A stretch of 64,000 nucleotides of DNA from Kordia aestuariivivens (GCF_014397005.1 NZ_JACGWS010000014.1:1-64000); one strand, 5' to 3'; numbered from the stretch's first letter, positions 35,021 through 43,171 are shown. Program-made: numbers and translations. The notes: generated by a model not told the origin, from the sequence alone.

Positions 35021-35130
35021 AAAAACGCCTTATCAAGCGATAAGACGTTTTATTCTAAACTAACCAACCATGTAATACGACTCTTTTACTTCAAGTAACC
35101 AGCTCTGTGTAACGTCATCATCATACTACA
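35021..35130 (-). ncRNA. Candidate small RNA, copy 1 of 3
   Basis: This minus-strand unit runs from a sigma-54-like element (35141-35160) to a terminator hairpin (35021-35052). The hairpin stem is CTTATC/GATAAG plus AAAACG/CGTTTT around an AAGC loop. The middle contains AGAGCTGGTTACTTGAAG and GAGTCGTATTACAT, shared with copies 2 and 3. Alternatively it could be a mobile repeat or a tiny peptide gene (mini-ORF 35086-35124). Expression is inferred. Confidence 0.55.
35086..35124 (-). CDS. Conserved mini-ORF in small-RNA copy 1
   Basis: A 12-codon frame encodes MMMTLHRAGYLK and ends in TAA. The same frame occurs in copies 2 and 3, with the third differing in five residues but keeping length and stop. 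It starts near the predicted transcript 5' end. It may be a translated micropeptide or chance. Confidence 0.3.
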   Translation of the reverse strand: MMMTLHRAGYLK

Positions 35131-35140
35131 TAAACTATAT

Positions 35141-35160
35141 TTCAACTTCCGTGCCAAAAC
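35141..35160 (-). promoter_or_regulatory. Sigma-54-like -24/-12 element, copy 1
   Basis: TTTTGGCACGGAAGTTGAA on the minus strand has GG and the TTG guanine 12 nt apart, the spacing of sigma-54 promoters. The usual C after TTG is an A. The identification is inferred. Confidence 0.5.
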
Positions 35161-35221
35161 GGAATCTTTTTTCTTAAATTCTACAAGGTTTTTGTTAAAA
35201 TTATAGCTGATTTTTAAAGAG

Positions 35222-35335
35222 AAAAAACACCTTGCAAGCGCAAGGTGTTTTTTTTACTAACTAACCAACCAAAATGTAATACGACTCTTTTACTTCAAGT
35301 AACCAGCTCTGTGTAATGTCATCATCGTGTTACAT
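35222..35335 (-). ncRNA. Candidate small RNA, copy 2 of 3
   Basis: It has the same layout as copy 1. The terminator stem is CACCTTGC/GCAAGGTG with the same AAGC loop and T8. The body is nearly identical to copy 1, including AGAGCTGGTTACTTGAAG. It lies in tandem about 90 nt upstream of copy 1's promoter on the same strand. Confidence 0.55.
35290..35325 (-). CDS. Conserved mini-ORF in small-RNA copy 2
   Basis: An 11-codon frame encodes MMTLHRAGYLK. It differs from the mini-ORF of copy 1 by a synonymous Thr codon (ACA for ACG) and one fewer Met. Translation is not proven. Confidence 0.3.
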   Translation of the reverse strand: MMTLHRAGYLK

Positions 35336-35345
35336 TAAACTATAT

Positions 35346-35363
35346 GTCAATTTCCGTGCCAAA
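35346..35363 (-). promoter_or_regulatory. Sigma-54-like -24/-12 element, copy 2
   Basis: TTTGGCACGGAAATTGAC on the minus strand has the same 12-nt spacing between GG and the TTG guanine as copies 1 and 3. Confidence 0.5.
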
Positions 35364-35573
35364 ACGATTTTGAAATAGAAAAATAGTTGTTTTTATTTTG
35401 AGCAGCGACCAACTAATGCTAGTTGTTCCTTAAAGATTCTTACCAAAAAATATCAACGACATTTTTTAAAGAAGAAATTACTGTGTTTAATTTTCATATT
35501 GAACTCACGCTAAATAATATCAGCTTTTTGTTAAGAATGAAAAGTAGTTTCTCAGTAAAAAGCTTCATAAAAC

Positions 35574-35604
35574 AAAAAGGTCGGAAGAAAAACTCTCCCG
35601 ACCT
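35574..35604 (-). terminator. Rho-independent terminator of the peptide gene
   Basis: AGGTCGG (35578-35584) and CCGACCT (35598-35604) pair. On the minus strand the stem is followed by TTTTTG. It lies about 35 nt past the peptide stop. The rest of 35365-35573 shows no supported feature. Confidence 0.8.
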
Positions 35605-35639
35605 AGAATTAGCCGCAATTTGTGTTTTTAGTTGTTGTT

Positions 35640-35852
35640 CTAATTTGGGCAATAATATGAATCGCAACCTCCAAATCTAGAATCACACCAATTTACTTTG
35701 GTATCATTACAACCTGGTTTATTCTGTGTTAATGGCACTTCTACTGGCTTACACGATAAATAACCAGAAACTGCTCCTCCTTTTAATACTTCGTGTAAAT
35801 TACTAATGGTTTTTCTAGTAAGTGTCAATGATTTTAAATTCTTTTTTTTCAT
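35640..35852 (-). CDS. GG-leader peptide precursor (class I lanthipeptide-like)
   Basis: This 70-residue peptide has the leader KKKNLKSLTLTRKTISNLHEV and a double glycine in LKGG (residues about 24-25). The core is rich in Cys, Ser and Thr (SGYLSCKPVEV, then four more Cys up to DSYYCPN). The leader is nearly the same as that of the peptide at 9645-9839. I start at the ATG at 35852, as the frame upstream lacks the conserved start. It lies between two candidate small RNAs and the membrane LytTR regulator gene on the same strand. No modifying enzyme is nearby. Confidence 0.7.
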   Translation of the reverse strand: MKKKNLKSLTLTRKTISNLHEVLKGGAVSGYLSCKPVEVPLTQNKPGCNDTKVNWCDSRFGGCDSYYCPN

Positions 35853-36013
35853 AATGTTTATATTTTTAGTTAATAATTGATATTTCAAATGTATATGCTA
35901 CAAAGAAATAATTCATTGATTTTGTAGCGTTTGTGCTGGTTTACCCTATAAATAGTGACGGTCAAAAAATGGCGTGTGACGAAATAGAAGGTTTTAGGGA
36001 TGAAATTATTTTT

Positions 36014-38608
36014 TTAAAAAATTAAATTGTTCAGTTCGGCTGTATACGAATTACTCACTGGCAATTTTTCATCATTTATAATGACTTCCTTGCTGTTTTT
36101 TTCGGCTACTTTGTCTATTCGGATAATGTATGAACGGTGAATTCTTAAGTACTCTAAAGGATCTGGTGTACGATTTATAAATTCTCCTATTTTAGTCCGC
36201 ACGATGTAATTTTTACTTTCTGTTATTATTTCGATGTAGTTTCCAGAAGATTTCACATAGAGTATTGTATTCGCTTTGATTCTAATTTCTTTGCCAGCAT
36301 CTTTGAATGAAAAGTACTTTTCTTTGCGCTTGATCTTTTTTATGAGTAATCGCAATAATTCTCTAATGATATGTCTGTTGTACGACAATATTCTATATTT
36401 AAAAAAAACATATATGAGTAGCAACGCAGATAGTATTCCTGAAATTACAAACCAAGCTTGTTTCCAAAATGGTGCTTTTATAGAAATAGGAATTTCTATA
36501 AATTGTAAATTTTCAGCTTTTTCGGAAGTAGTTGCGGCAACTTTTAGTGTATAATCGCCATAAGGTAACGCTGGATACGGTATTTGACGGTTTTTTGTAA
36601 AATACCATTTATCATCCAATCCTTCGAGCTTGTATTTATAGAGTAATTCGCCCGATTCTTTAAAAGAAATGCCTTCTACCAAAAATTCTACTCTGTTTTC
36701 TTTATGAGAAAGATTTTCTAGTTTTTCCATACAAACGCGAACGTCATTTACATAAGACGCTTTGATTTGAAGATGATAGGAATTTGTTTCTTCTTTTTTA
36801 TCAAATACACTTTTCGGAGCGTATATCAATCCTTTTTGTGAAGCAATCCAAACCGTATCATTAATCACTTCCACATCACTTATTCCGTCATTTAGCGAAC
36901 CACCAGAGCTTTTTAATCCTGTAATTTTATAACTGCCGTCTGCCAAAAATTTTATTTTATTCAATCCAGAATTTGTACAAACCCACAGTTCGTTTTTATT
37001 TTCAATATACAGTTCATTGATAATATCGCTCGACAATCCGTCTTGCTTTGTAATCGTACTAATTTCGGCTGTATCCGCGTTATAAATAATAATTCCAGCA
37101 CCTAAGGTTCCAAAATAAATTTCATCTTTTCTTTCATTAAAATCAACATCATCTATTCTATTTTTAAATATTGGAGCCAATGTATCTAAAGAAGTTATTT
37201 CATCATTTTTTAAAATATAAGCTCCGGAAGGTGTTCCTAAATAAATTTCGCCATTTCTAATACAAGCATCATGAATTCTCATGGCAGTGTTAACACTTTT
37301 CACCGAATCGTTTTTAATAGCTGCCAAGTGTTTTAGTTGCGATATAATAATGCCCTCTTTTGTAGGCTCAGATAGTTTTAATGAGTAAAATTTACACAAG
37401 GAATCTCTAATTTCTTCTTTGTTATTCTGTTTATTTTTCTTGTAAAATGTTGCGCCAGAATACACATATAATTCGTTGTGAAGACTATCAAATTCTACAA
37501 AAGCTTTTTCATAACTTTTAGAGCTATATTCAACATACGATTTTTTAGTTCTAGTAAGTACTCTTTCTACATCTCCGTTATCATACCCAATATATAGTTC
37601 ATTTGCTGAATTTTTTGTCAATGAATTTATGGGAGCATTAATCAGGTTTTTAAAAACTCTTATTTTAGGATCTTTGCTATAAAAAACTCCTGAATTTAAT
37701 GTTGAAAACCAATAACCACCTTCGTTATCAATTAAAAAATCTGTAACGGATTTATTTGCTAAAAACCTTTCTACTATATTTCCTTTGAGATCTACAATGG
37801 CTGCACCTCCAAAATGATACCCTACAAAAAAATGAGTTGCATCAATTACTTTTAACATAATTGGCATTTTTGAATCATCAAGCTTTGCTATTACTTCTCC
37901 TTTAGCATTCGCTACAAACACACTATTCTTGTAGCTGTAAACAACATGATTTCTATCTGGTAAGACAATCGGGTAATTATTAGTATCAAATATTGTTTGA
38001 AATTCTAAGGAATTAGGAGTAATCTTTCTACTTTCATTTGCGTAATAAGCAAAATAAAAATCATTTTCACCTAACACTAAATAAACTACTGGAGACTCTT
38101 TATCCTTATTCGCTTCGGGTGTTTCTAAAACGTTTCCTTCTTTAGAAATAACTAATTTACCAATGGTTTTATCACTACTAAGATGTAAATTATCTTGATC
38201 GTCAATATATAAACTGGTAATGTGTTGGATATCTTGAAACTGTTGTTCATGTTCAAGGATGTGATTATAACTATAAGAGATGAATCCATTAAAATTTTCA
38301 TTAAAATAGAATAACTTACTATCTAATGTTGCACAATAGATATCGCCATTTTTTTGTGGATAAAAATCTAAAACAACATTATTCAACACGCCATCTTGAA
38401 CGCCATATTTTTTGAATTCATATCCATTGTAACTTGCCAAACCTCTATCGGTTGCATACCAAATAACTCCGTTACTCGCTTGGTACATATCGTACACTTG
38501 CAAACTAGGAAGTCCATCATTAATTCCAAATTCTTTAAATATAGTATTCTGAGAAACTAAAAATTGGCTGCATAACAGCAAAGCAAAAAGAACAGTTTTT
38601 TGAATCAT
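36014..38608 (-). CDS. Membrane-bound LytTR transcription regulator with propeller sensor
   Basis: The 864-residue protein has a signal peptide (FALLLCSQFLVSQ) and a long periplasmic two-component-regulator propeller region (about 20-600, blades such as GLPSLQVYDMYQASNGVIWYAT and GLSSDIINELYIENKNELWVCTNSGLNKI). A Y_Y_Y domain follows (LLYKYKLEGLDDKWYF to GDYTLKVAATTSEK), then one membrane span (FVISGILSALLLIYVFFKYR, about 725) and a cytoplasmic LytTR DNA-binding domain (ILYVKSSGNYIEIITESKNYIVRTKI, YLRIHRSYIIRI). No kinase or receiver is present, so it should act as a one-component sensor at the membrane. It lies upstream of the 35640 peptide gene on the same strand. Confidence 0.9.
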   Translation of the reverse strand: MIQKTVLFALLLCSQFLVSQNTIFKEFGINDGLPSLQVYDMYQASNGVIWYATDRGLASYNGYEFKKYGVQDGVLNNVVLDFYPQKNGDIYCATLDSKLFYFNENFNGFISYSYNHILEHEQQFQDIQHITSLYIDDQDNLHLSSDKTIGKLVISKEGNVLETPEANKDKESPVVYLVLGENDFYFAYYANESRKITPNSLEFQTIFDTNNYPIVLPDRNHVVYSYKNSVFVANAKGEVIAKLDDSKMPIMLKVIDATHFFVGYHFGGAAIVDLKGNIVERFLANKSVTDFLIDNEGGYWFSTLNSGVFYSKDPKIRVFKNLINAPINSLTKNSANELYIGYDNGDVERVLTRTKKSYVEYSSKSYEKAFVEFDSLHNELYVYSGATFYKKNKQNNKEEIRDSLCKFYSLKLSEPTKEGIIISQLKHLAAIKNDSVKSVNTAMRIHDACIRNGEIYLGTPSGAYILKNDEITSLDTLAPIFKNRIDDVDFNERKDEIYFGTLGAGIIIYNADTAEISTITKQDGLSSDIINELYIENKNELWVCTNSGLNKIKFLADGSYKITGLKSSGGSLNDGISDVEVINDTVWIASQKGLIYAPKSVFDKKEETNSYHLQIKASYVNDVRVCMEKLENLSHKENRVEFLVEGISFKESGELLYKYKLEGLDDKWYFTKNRQIPYPALPYGDYTLKVAATTSEKAENLQFIEIPISIKAPFWKQAWFVISGILSALLLIYVFFKYRILSYNRHIIRELLRLLIKKIKRKEKYFSFKDAGKEIRIKANTILYVKSSGNYIEIITESKNYIVRTKIGEFINRTPDPLEYLRIHRSYIIRIDKVAEKNSKEVIINDEKLPVSNSYTAELNNLIF

Positions 38609-38997
38609 TACAGGAGTGATTTTTTAAAAATTATAATACTCAACTAAAAGAGTACTATTGGTGGTTTATAAAAAACTGGGGGCTTCTAATTACTCAGATG
38701 CAAATTGCGACGAGAAAATAGAAGGATTTGTTTTTCATACTAAATGTTAATGTTACATCAAACCTAAAGTAAAAAGTAGGGAGAACAAACAGTTATAGCT
38801 GATGTTTTATAAAAGATCATTACAGATAATCATTAAAAAAATACTGATAATCAAACAGTTATAAAATTCATAAAGAACAAAAAACTTAAAATATCATATT
38901 TTTGAAAAACTAAAAGTTGACTGAATATCAACAACGGAAAAGAATGATTTTTGAATTATATAAAGGAATTGATTACTAAAAATCATCAAAATGTATT
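38609..38997. other. AT-rich gap with no supported gene
   Basis: No conserved ORF is seen. The string AAACAGTTATA occurs twice, about 63 nt apart, and a TATTTTTG box (near 38897) points right without a clear gene. A small-RNA copy follows at 39002. Confidence 0.4.
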
Positions 38998-39001
38998 GCA
39001 T

Positions 39002-39115
39002 AAAAAACACTTCACAAGCGTGAAGTGTTTTTTAAACTAACTAACCAACTAAAATGTAATGCGACTCTCTTTAATTCGAGTAACCAGCTCTGTCTAATGT
39101 CCTCACCGCGTTACA
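39002..39115 (-). ncRNA. Candidate small RNA, copy 3 of 3
   Basis: It has the same order as copies 1 and 2 but is more diverged. The terminator stem is CACTTCAC/GTGAAGTG around the same AAGC loop, with T6. Against copies 1 and 2 the stem bases changed on both arms, which supports a real RNA hairpin. AGAGCTGGTTACT is kept. Confidence 0.55.
39071..39106 (-). CDS. Conserved mini-ORF in small-RNA copy 3
   Basis: An 11-codon frame starts with GTG, reads RTLDRAGYSN after it, and ends in TAA. It lines up codon by codon with MMTLHRAGYLK of copy 2. Translation is not proven. Confidence 0.25.
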   Translation of the reverse strand: MRTLDRAGYSN

Positions 39116-39125
39116 ATTTATCATA

Positions 39126-39143
39126 TCCAACTTCCGTGCCAAA
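39126..39143 (-). promoter_or_regulatory. Sigma-54-like -24/-12 element, copy 3
   Basis: TTTGGCACGGAAGTTGGA on the minus strand has the same 12-nt spacing. About 25 nt further upstream lies an inverted repeat TTGAATT-TT-AATTCAA (39167-39182) of unknown role. Confidence 0.5.
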
Positions 39144-39209
39144 AATAAATTTATATGTTTTTTTATTTGAATTTTAATTCAATACATTTAATGTTTAATA
39201 CTTAAGTTA

Positions 39210-39710
39210 TTGAAAACAATATTAGAAACCGAACGTTTGCGCTTGCGCGAATTCAAATTGAGTGATGCTGATTTTATATTGCAATTGGTAAACACACCAT
39301 TGTGGATTCAATTTATTGGCAATAAAAATATTCGAACGCATGGAGTTGCTGAGGAATATATTCAAAACAATCTGCAAAAAAGTTATAAGAAAAATGGTTT
39401 TGGTTTGTGGTTGATGGAACTCAAAGAAACTTCCAAATCCATTGGCATGTGCGGTTTAGTCAACAGAGAATCACTCGACGATGTAGATATTGGTTTTGCC
39501 TTATTGCCAAGCTACGAACGGAATGGATATACGTTTGAAGCTGCAAAAGCAACACTCAACTATGCCAAAGAAACACTAAACATTGACAAGATTGTTGCCA
39601 TTACCGATCCAAAAAATGTAGCTTCTATTGGATTGCTGAACAAAATTGGATTACAATTTGAAAAAGAAGTACACTTATCAGAAGATGATGTTGTATTATT
39701 GTTTTCCTAA
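39210..39710 (+). CDS. GNAT family N-acetyltransferase (RimJ/RimL-like)
   Basis: This 166-residue protein starts MKTILETERLRLREFKLSDADF, the usual opening of RimJ/RimL-type acetyltransferases. It has IGMCGLVNRESLDDVDIGFALLPSYERNGYTFEAAKA, where the acetyl-CoA loop is expected, and ends with NVASIGLLNKIGLQFEKEV. The start codon is TTG; no ATG gives this N-terminus. The acceptor is unknown. It overlooks the divergent small-RNA copy 3. Confidence 0.92.
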   Translation: MKTILETERLRLREFKLSDADFILQLVNTPLWIQFIGNKNIRTHGVAEEYIQNNLQKSYKKNGFGLWLMELKETSKSIGMCGLVNRESLDDVDIGFALLPSYERNGYTFEAAKATLNYAKETLNIDKIVAITDPKNVASIGLLNKIGLQFEKEVHLSEDDVVLLFS

Positions 39711-39748
39711 CAACTTTTATACATGATACAAATACTAAGAAACTAAAC

Positions 39749-40234
39749 ATGAAAAAAGAACTTTTATATCTCGCATGCGTTATACTCGGTATTATTCTTA
39801 TTGATGGTTTACAATTTGGATTTGATATTTTTTCTGGAGATACAACTATTGATTTTAATGTACACGATACATACTTCGTGACTTCAACTGTATATGTAGC
39901 GGTATTTTCAATACTACTCTTGACCTCAGCTATCTATTTTGCGCGACTCGTATTTACTCGATTTAAAAATAAATTTGCCAACTACACATTCTTAGTTTGT
40001 AATGCATTATTGATTTTATCTCTAATTTTAATTTGCATATTTCTTGGAGATTTTAATGCATTAATTCGTGGAGATGTGAATGAGACAACAACTAGAGAAT
40101 TTGCGACTTCTATGAATAAAGTCATAGCTAATCTTCTATATTCAGCCTACTTTGCCATCATTTTAGCTCTTTTTCTTGAAATTATCGTGATTTTTAAAAC
40201 CCGAAGGTTACATCAGGATGCATCCACAATTTAA
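39749..40234 (+). CDS. Small four-span membrane protein with a VHDTYFV motif
   Basis: This 161-residue protein has about four membrane segments (LLYLACVILGIILIDGLQF, VYVAVFSILLLTSAIYFA, TFLVCNALLILSLILICIFLG, LLYSAYFAIILALFLEIIVIF). Just before the second span it has NVHDTYFVTSTVYV, which resembles HDTYFVVAHFHYV of haem-copper oxidase subunit I. The haem-ligand histidines of that stretch are absent (Thr and Tyr instead), so it is not an oxidase. The function is unknown. Confidence 0.65.
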   Translation: MKKELLYLACVILGIILIDGLQFGFDIFSGDTTIDFNVHDTYFVTSTVYVAVFSILLLTSAIYFARLVFTRFKNKFANYTFLVCNALLILSLILICIFLGDFNALIRGDVNETTTREFATSMNKVIANLLYSAYFAIILALFLEIIVIFKTRRLHQDASTI

Positions 40235-40393
40235 AAAAGGAATTCAAATCAGTTCCATAGTATATGGTCTTTGCTTTTGCATTTCATTTATTGTACTTGA
40301 ACGTTGAGAATACGTAATTGTGAGGTATTAAAAAATCATAATTCAAAAATCTACAATCAATACAAAATACTATCTTTACGCAAAATCAAATTC

Positions 40394-41827
40394 ATGTCAG
40401 AAATCGTTATCTATATAATCCTTATTGTGGTGTTTTTAGCCGTTGGTATTTTCTTAGGAATGTACATCGGAAATCTAAAAACGAAAGCAAAACAAGAAGG
40501 TTTGCACGAACGCAATCGCCAAATACAATCACAATTTGACGATTTGAAGGTATTGATGGATGCTGAAAATGTAAAACAAGACGAGGCGTTTCAACAGCAG
40601 TTGAATAGTATCAAAGAAAATTTATCCAAAACTGAGCAAGATCGCGAAGAAATTCGTCGAGAAAAAGATTTTTTAAATGTAGAACTCGCACGTAGAAATT
40701 CTGAATTTGAAAGTTTACAAAAACAAAACATAGAACGTGACGAAGCTTTAAAAACCCAGCAAGAACAACTTCGAAAAGATTTTGAGCTACTCGCGAATAA
40801 AATTCTAGAAGAAAAATCATCAAAATTTACAGAACAAAACAAAGAGAATATTAAAAATATTTTAACGCCACTGCAAGAGAAGATTCAACACTTTGAAAAG
40901 AAAGTGGAAGACAGTCAAAAGGAAAACATAAGTATTCATTCCGCTTTGCGCGAAAAACTATCGGAACTAAGCAAAGCCAACATTCAAATCAGTCAAGAAG
41001 CTGTCAATCTAACGAAAGCCTTAAAAGGTGACAGCAAAATGCAAGGAAATTGGGGCGAATTGGTCTTAGAACGTGTGTTAGAAAAAAGTGGTTTAGAGAA
41101 AGATCGTGAGTATGTAGTGCAACAAAATTTCTCGCGTGAAGATGGTTCGCGTGCATTACCGGATGTGATTATCAATTTGCCAAATAACAAAAAAATGGTC
41201 ATTGATGCGAAAGTTTCATTAACGGCGTACGAACGATATGTAAATAGTGAAGATGAAGAACGCGAACTTAATCTAAAAGAACATTTAATCTCTATCAGGC
41301 GTCATGTAGATCAACTATCTGCGAAGAAATATGAAGATTTATACGAAATGGAAAGTCCCGATTTTGTATTGATGTTTGTTCCGATTGAACCAGCATTTGC
41401 GATTGCAATTAATGAAGATAATACTTTATACAACAAAGCTTTTGAGCAAAATATTGTCATTGTCACGCCAACAACATTACTCGCTACATTACGTACCATT
41501 GATACCATGTGGAACAACGAAAAGCAACAACGAAACGCAATAGAAATTGCACGACAAGCGGGTTCGTTGTATGATAAATTTGAAGGTTTCATGACAGACC
41601 TCATCGGAATTGGTAAAAAGATTGACGCGACAAAATCTGATTATTCTTCCGCGATGAACAAGCTCTTTGAAGGTCGTGGAAATATCATCACAAGCATTGA
41701 GAAGATAAAGAAAATGGGCGCGAAAGCTAAAAAGTCACTTCCTGATGCAATTATCAAACGTGCAGAAACTGAGAATTTACAATTAGATCAACAGCAAGAA
41801 GACGAAGAACCGAGACGACTTCTTTAG
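40394..41827 (+). CDS. rmuC: DNA recombination protein RmuC homologue
   Basis: The 477-residue protein has an N-terminal membrane anchor (IVIYIILIVVFLAVGIFLGMYIG), a long coiled coil (about 25-190, Glu/Lys/Gln-rich) and the RmuC nuclease-like domain. The domain shows MQGNWGELVLERVLEKSGL, LPDVIINLPNNKKMVIDAKVSLTAYERYV, VLMFVPIEPAFAIAI and VIVTPTTLLATLRTI. The D...DAK pattern fits the PD-(D/E)XK-like fold proposed for RmuC, which limits DNA inversions. I chose the ATG at 40394 at the membrane anchor over a TTG at 40304. Confidence 0.93.
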   Translation: MSEIVIYIILIVVFLAVGIFLGMYIGNLKTKAKQEGLHERNRQIQSQFDDLKVLMDAENVKQDEAFQQQLNSIKENLSKTEQDREEIRREKDFLNVELARRNSEFESLQKQNIERDEALKTQQEQLRKDFELLANKILEEKSSKFTEQNKENIKNILTPLQEKIQHFEKKVEDSQKENISIHSALREKLSELSKANIQISQEAVNLTKALKGDSKMQGNWGELVLERVLEKSGLEKDREYVVQQNFSREDGSRALPDVIINLPNNKKMVIDAKVSLTAYERYVNSEDEERELNLKEHLISIRRHVDQLSAKKYEDLYEMESPDFVLMFVPIEPAFAIAINEDNTLYNKAFEQNIVIVTPTTLLATLRTIDTMWNNEKQQRNAIEIARQAGSLYDKFEGFMTDLIGIGKKIDATKSDYSSAMNKLFEGRGNIITSIEKIKKMGAKAKKSLPDAIIKRAETENLQLDQQQEDEEPRRLL

Positions 41828-42147
41828 TATTCAGTCTCAGTTTTCAGTTTTAAAAACGTCTAACCTTCTAATAATCCAAGAAGCCTACTAATCGTCATTT
41901 CGAGTGATTTTTGAAATGAAATGAAGAAAATTGTATCTGGAAATAGTTGTTTCTCATTACTCAATACTAAGATCTCAATACTATAAAAAAACATCCGTTT
42001 TACTAACACATATTATCTAATTTACGTTTCCTTCGTTTTTTATTCTACAATTTCAGTGATAGCTTGCAGTAGTAATCAATACTTCTTGATTGCTAAGGCG
42101 AAGCCGAAAACCTTTCTCAGAGTAGGCATTTTTTAAACTGTTTAATC
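41828..42147. other. Intergenic gap with low-complexity repeats and a possible leader
   Basis: The left part holds CTCAATACTAA-type strings and a segment related to one at about 34090. The right part, before the peptide gene, has a small hairpin AATCAA/TTGATT (42074-42091) and GGCGAAGCC (42097-42105), perhaps part of the peptide mRNA leader. No ORF is supported. Confidence 0.4.
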
Positions 42148-42306
42148 ATGAAAAAAAGAACGCTTAAAAAACTAACATTTCACAAAAACGTGATTTCATC
42201 GTTCAATCCAGAAACTATAAAAGGCGGCGGCTGGACTTCTAGTTTATTTTATCCGCCTGGAGCATATGGTTGTCACTTTGCTTGCAAAATTCCAACTGGA
42301 GATTAA
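42148..42306 (+). CDS. GG-leader peptide precursor (lanthipeptide-like)
   Basis: This 52-residue peptide starts MKKRTLKKLTFHKNVISSFN, followed by PETIKGGG. The GG is at about residues 26-27. The core is short: WTSSLFYPPGAYG, then two Cys, ending KIPTGD. The leader spacing matches the other three precursors in the window. It is flanked by a strong terminator. No processing genes are nearby, so the modification type is open. Confidence 0.65.
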   Translation: MKKRTLKKLTFHKNVISSFNPETIKGGGWTSSLFYPPGAYGCHFACKIPTGD

Positions 42307-42317
42307 GAATTTAAAAA

Positions 42318-42360
42318 ACAAAAAAACACCTTATCAAATTTGCTGATAAGGTGTTTTTGT
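42318..42360. terminator. Bidirectional rho-independent terminator
   Basis: AAAAACACCTTATCA (42322-42336) and TGATAAGGTGTTTTT (42344-42358) form a perfect 15-bp stem. It serves the peptide gene (plus) and the lipoprotein gene ending at 42393 (minus). Confidence 0.92.
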
Positions 42361-42392
42361 AACGTTGCCGTTCATTGGGTAAGCAATTCATA

Positions 42393-42971
42393 TTAAGCAT
42401 TTTTTACCGTGATTGCTACCGCTTTCCCTGGCGCTAAATCATTGGTTACTTTTACTTTTGCTAAGTGCTTCATTAATTGCTGATCTTTTTTCCATTCGCC
42501 ATTTACCAATAAAGCTACTTCATATATCGTTCCTTCAGTTGTCAACTTTACTCGTAAACCTTCATACGTTGCATTGTATGTTTTCATTGCGCTTGCGTAG
42601 TTTGTTTCAAACCAAAGTTCTGCTTCTTGCGCTCTTTTTGCCAATTCTTCTGGTGATGCTGCTCTTTTTTTCTGTGCAGCTACTGCTTTTGCTAATGACT
42701 CTTTCAATGACAATTCTGCTGCTGCAATACTATCGCTTACACGTTGCGCTTCTGCAATTTCCATCAACTTAATATCATTCAATATTTTTGAATACGAAAT
42801 ACAATCTTCCATTGCTTTTTCTTCAAATTGAGTCGTTGTTTCTTGTGGTATTGTTTCTGTGATTACTACTTCTTCAGCAACTATTGTTTTTGTGTTTTCT
42901 TTTGTTGAAGTGTTGCAAGCTACAAATGTCATTGCTACTAATCCTAAGGCTGTAAATGTTGTACGTTTCAT
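42393..42971 (-). CDS. Lipoprotein sharing a C-terminal domain with the nearby VIT/VWA protein
   Basis: The product has 192 residues, with a lipoprotein signal (LVAMTFVAC, Cys about 19), a Thr/Glu-rich linker and an Ala/Glu/Arg-rich helix (about 70-120). It has a C-terminal domain of about 70 residues (WFETNYASAMKTYNATYEGLRV to KAVAITVKNA). That domain matches the last 70 residues of the protein at 44187-46325. No known family is recognised. The gene has its own terminator. Confidence 0.6.
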   Translation of the reverse strand: MKRTTFTALGLVAMTFVACNTSTKENTKTIVAEEVVITETIPQETTTQFEEKAMEDCISYSKILNDIKLMEIAEAQRVSDSIAAAELSLKESLAKAVAAQKKRAASPEELAKRAQEAELWFETNYASAMKTYNATYEGLRVKLTTEGTIYEVALLVNGEWKKDQQLMKHLAKVKVTNDLAPGKAVAITVKNA

Positions 42972-43112
42972 AATTGTTTATTTAAAGTGTTATACTTGAT
43001 TTATAGTTCAAATATGCGACGAAACTGAAGAACAATTTGGGTAGCTTTAGTATTCGTTAGGAGTTATCTAGAATTCGTTGAAGATTGGTGAAATTGGTGT
43101 TTTTTCAAATAG

Positions 43113-43153
43113 AAAAACGTAGCAAAAACATTTAAAAATTTCCTGCTACGTTT
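43113..43153 (-). terminator. Rho-independent terminator
   Basis: AAACGTAGCA (43115-43124) and TGCTACGTTT (43144-43153) pair with a 19-nt loop; on the minus strand TTTTTC follows. It ends the 43172-46325 operon. Confidence 0.78.
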
Positions 43154-43171
43154 ATATAATTATTTATAAAA

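Noticed and set aside
35423-35680. Plus-strand frame of 85 codons before the 35640 peptide gene
   Set aside because: It starts with TTG, lacks any domain, covers the terminator of the minus-strand peptide gene and overlaps that gene's end. It looks like a chance frame.
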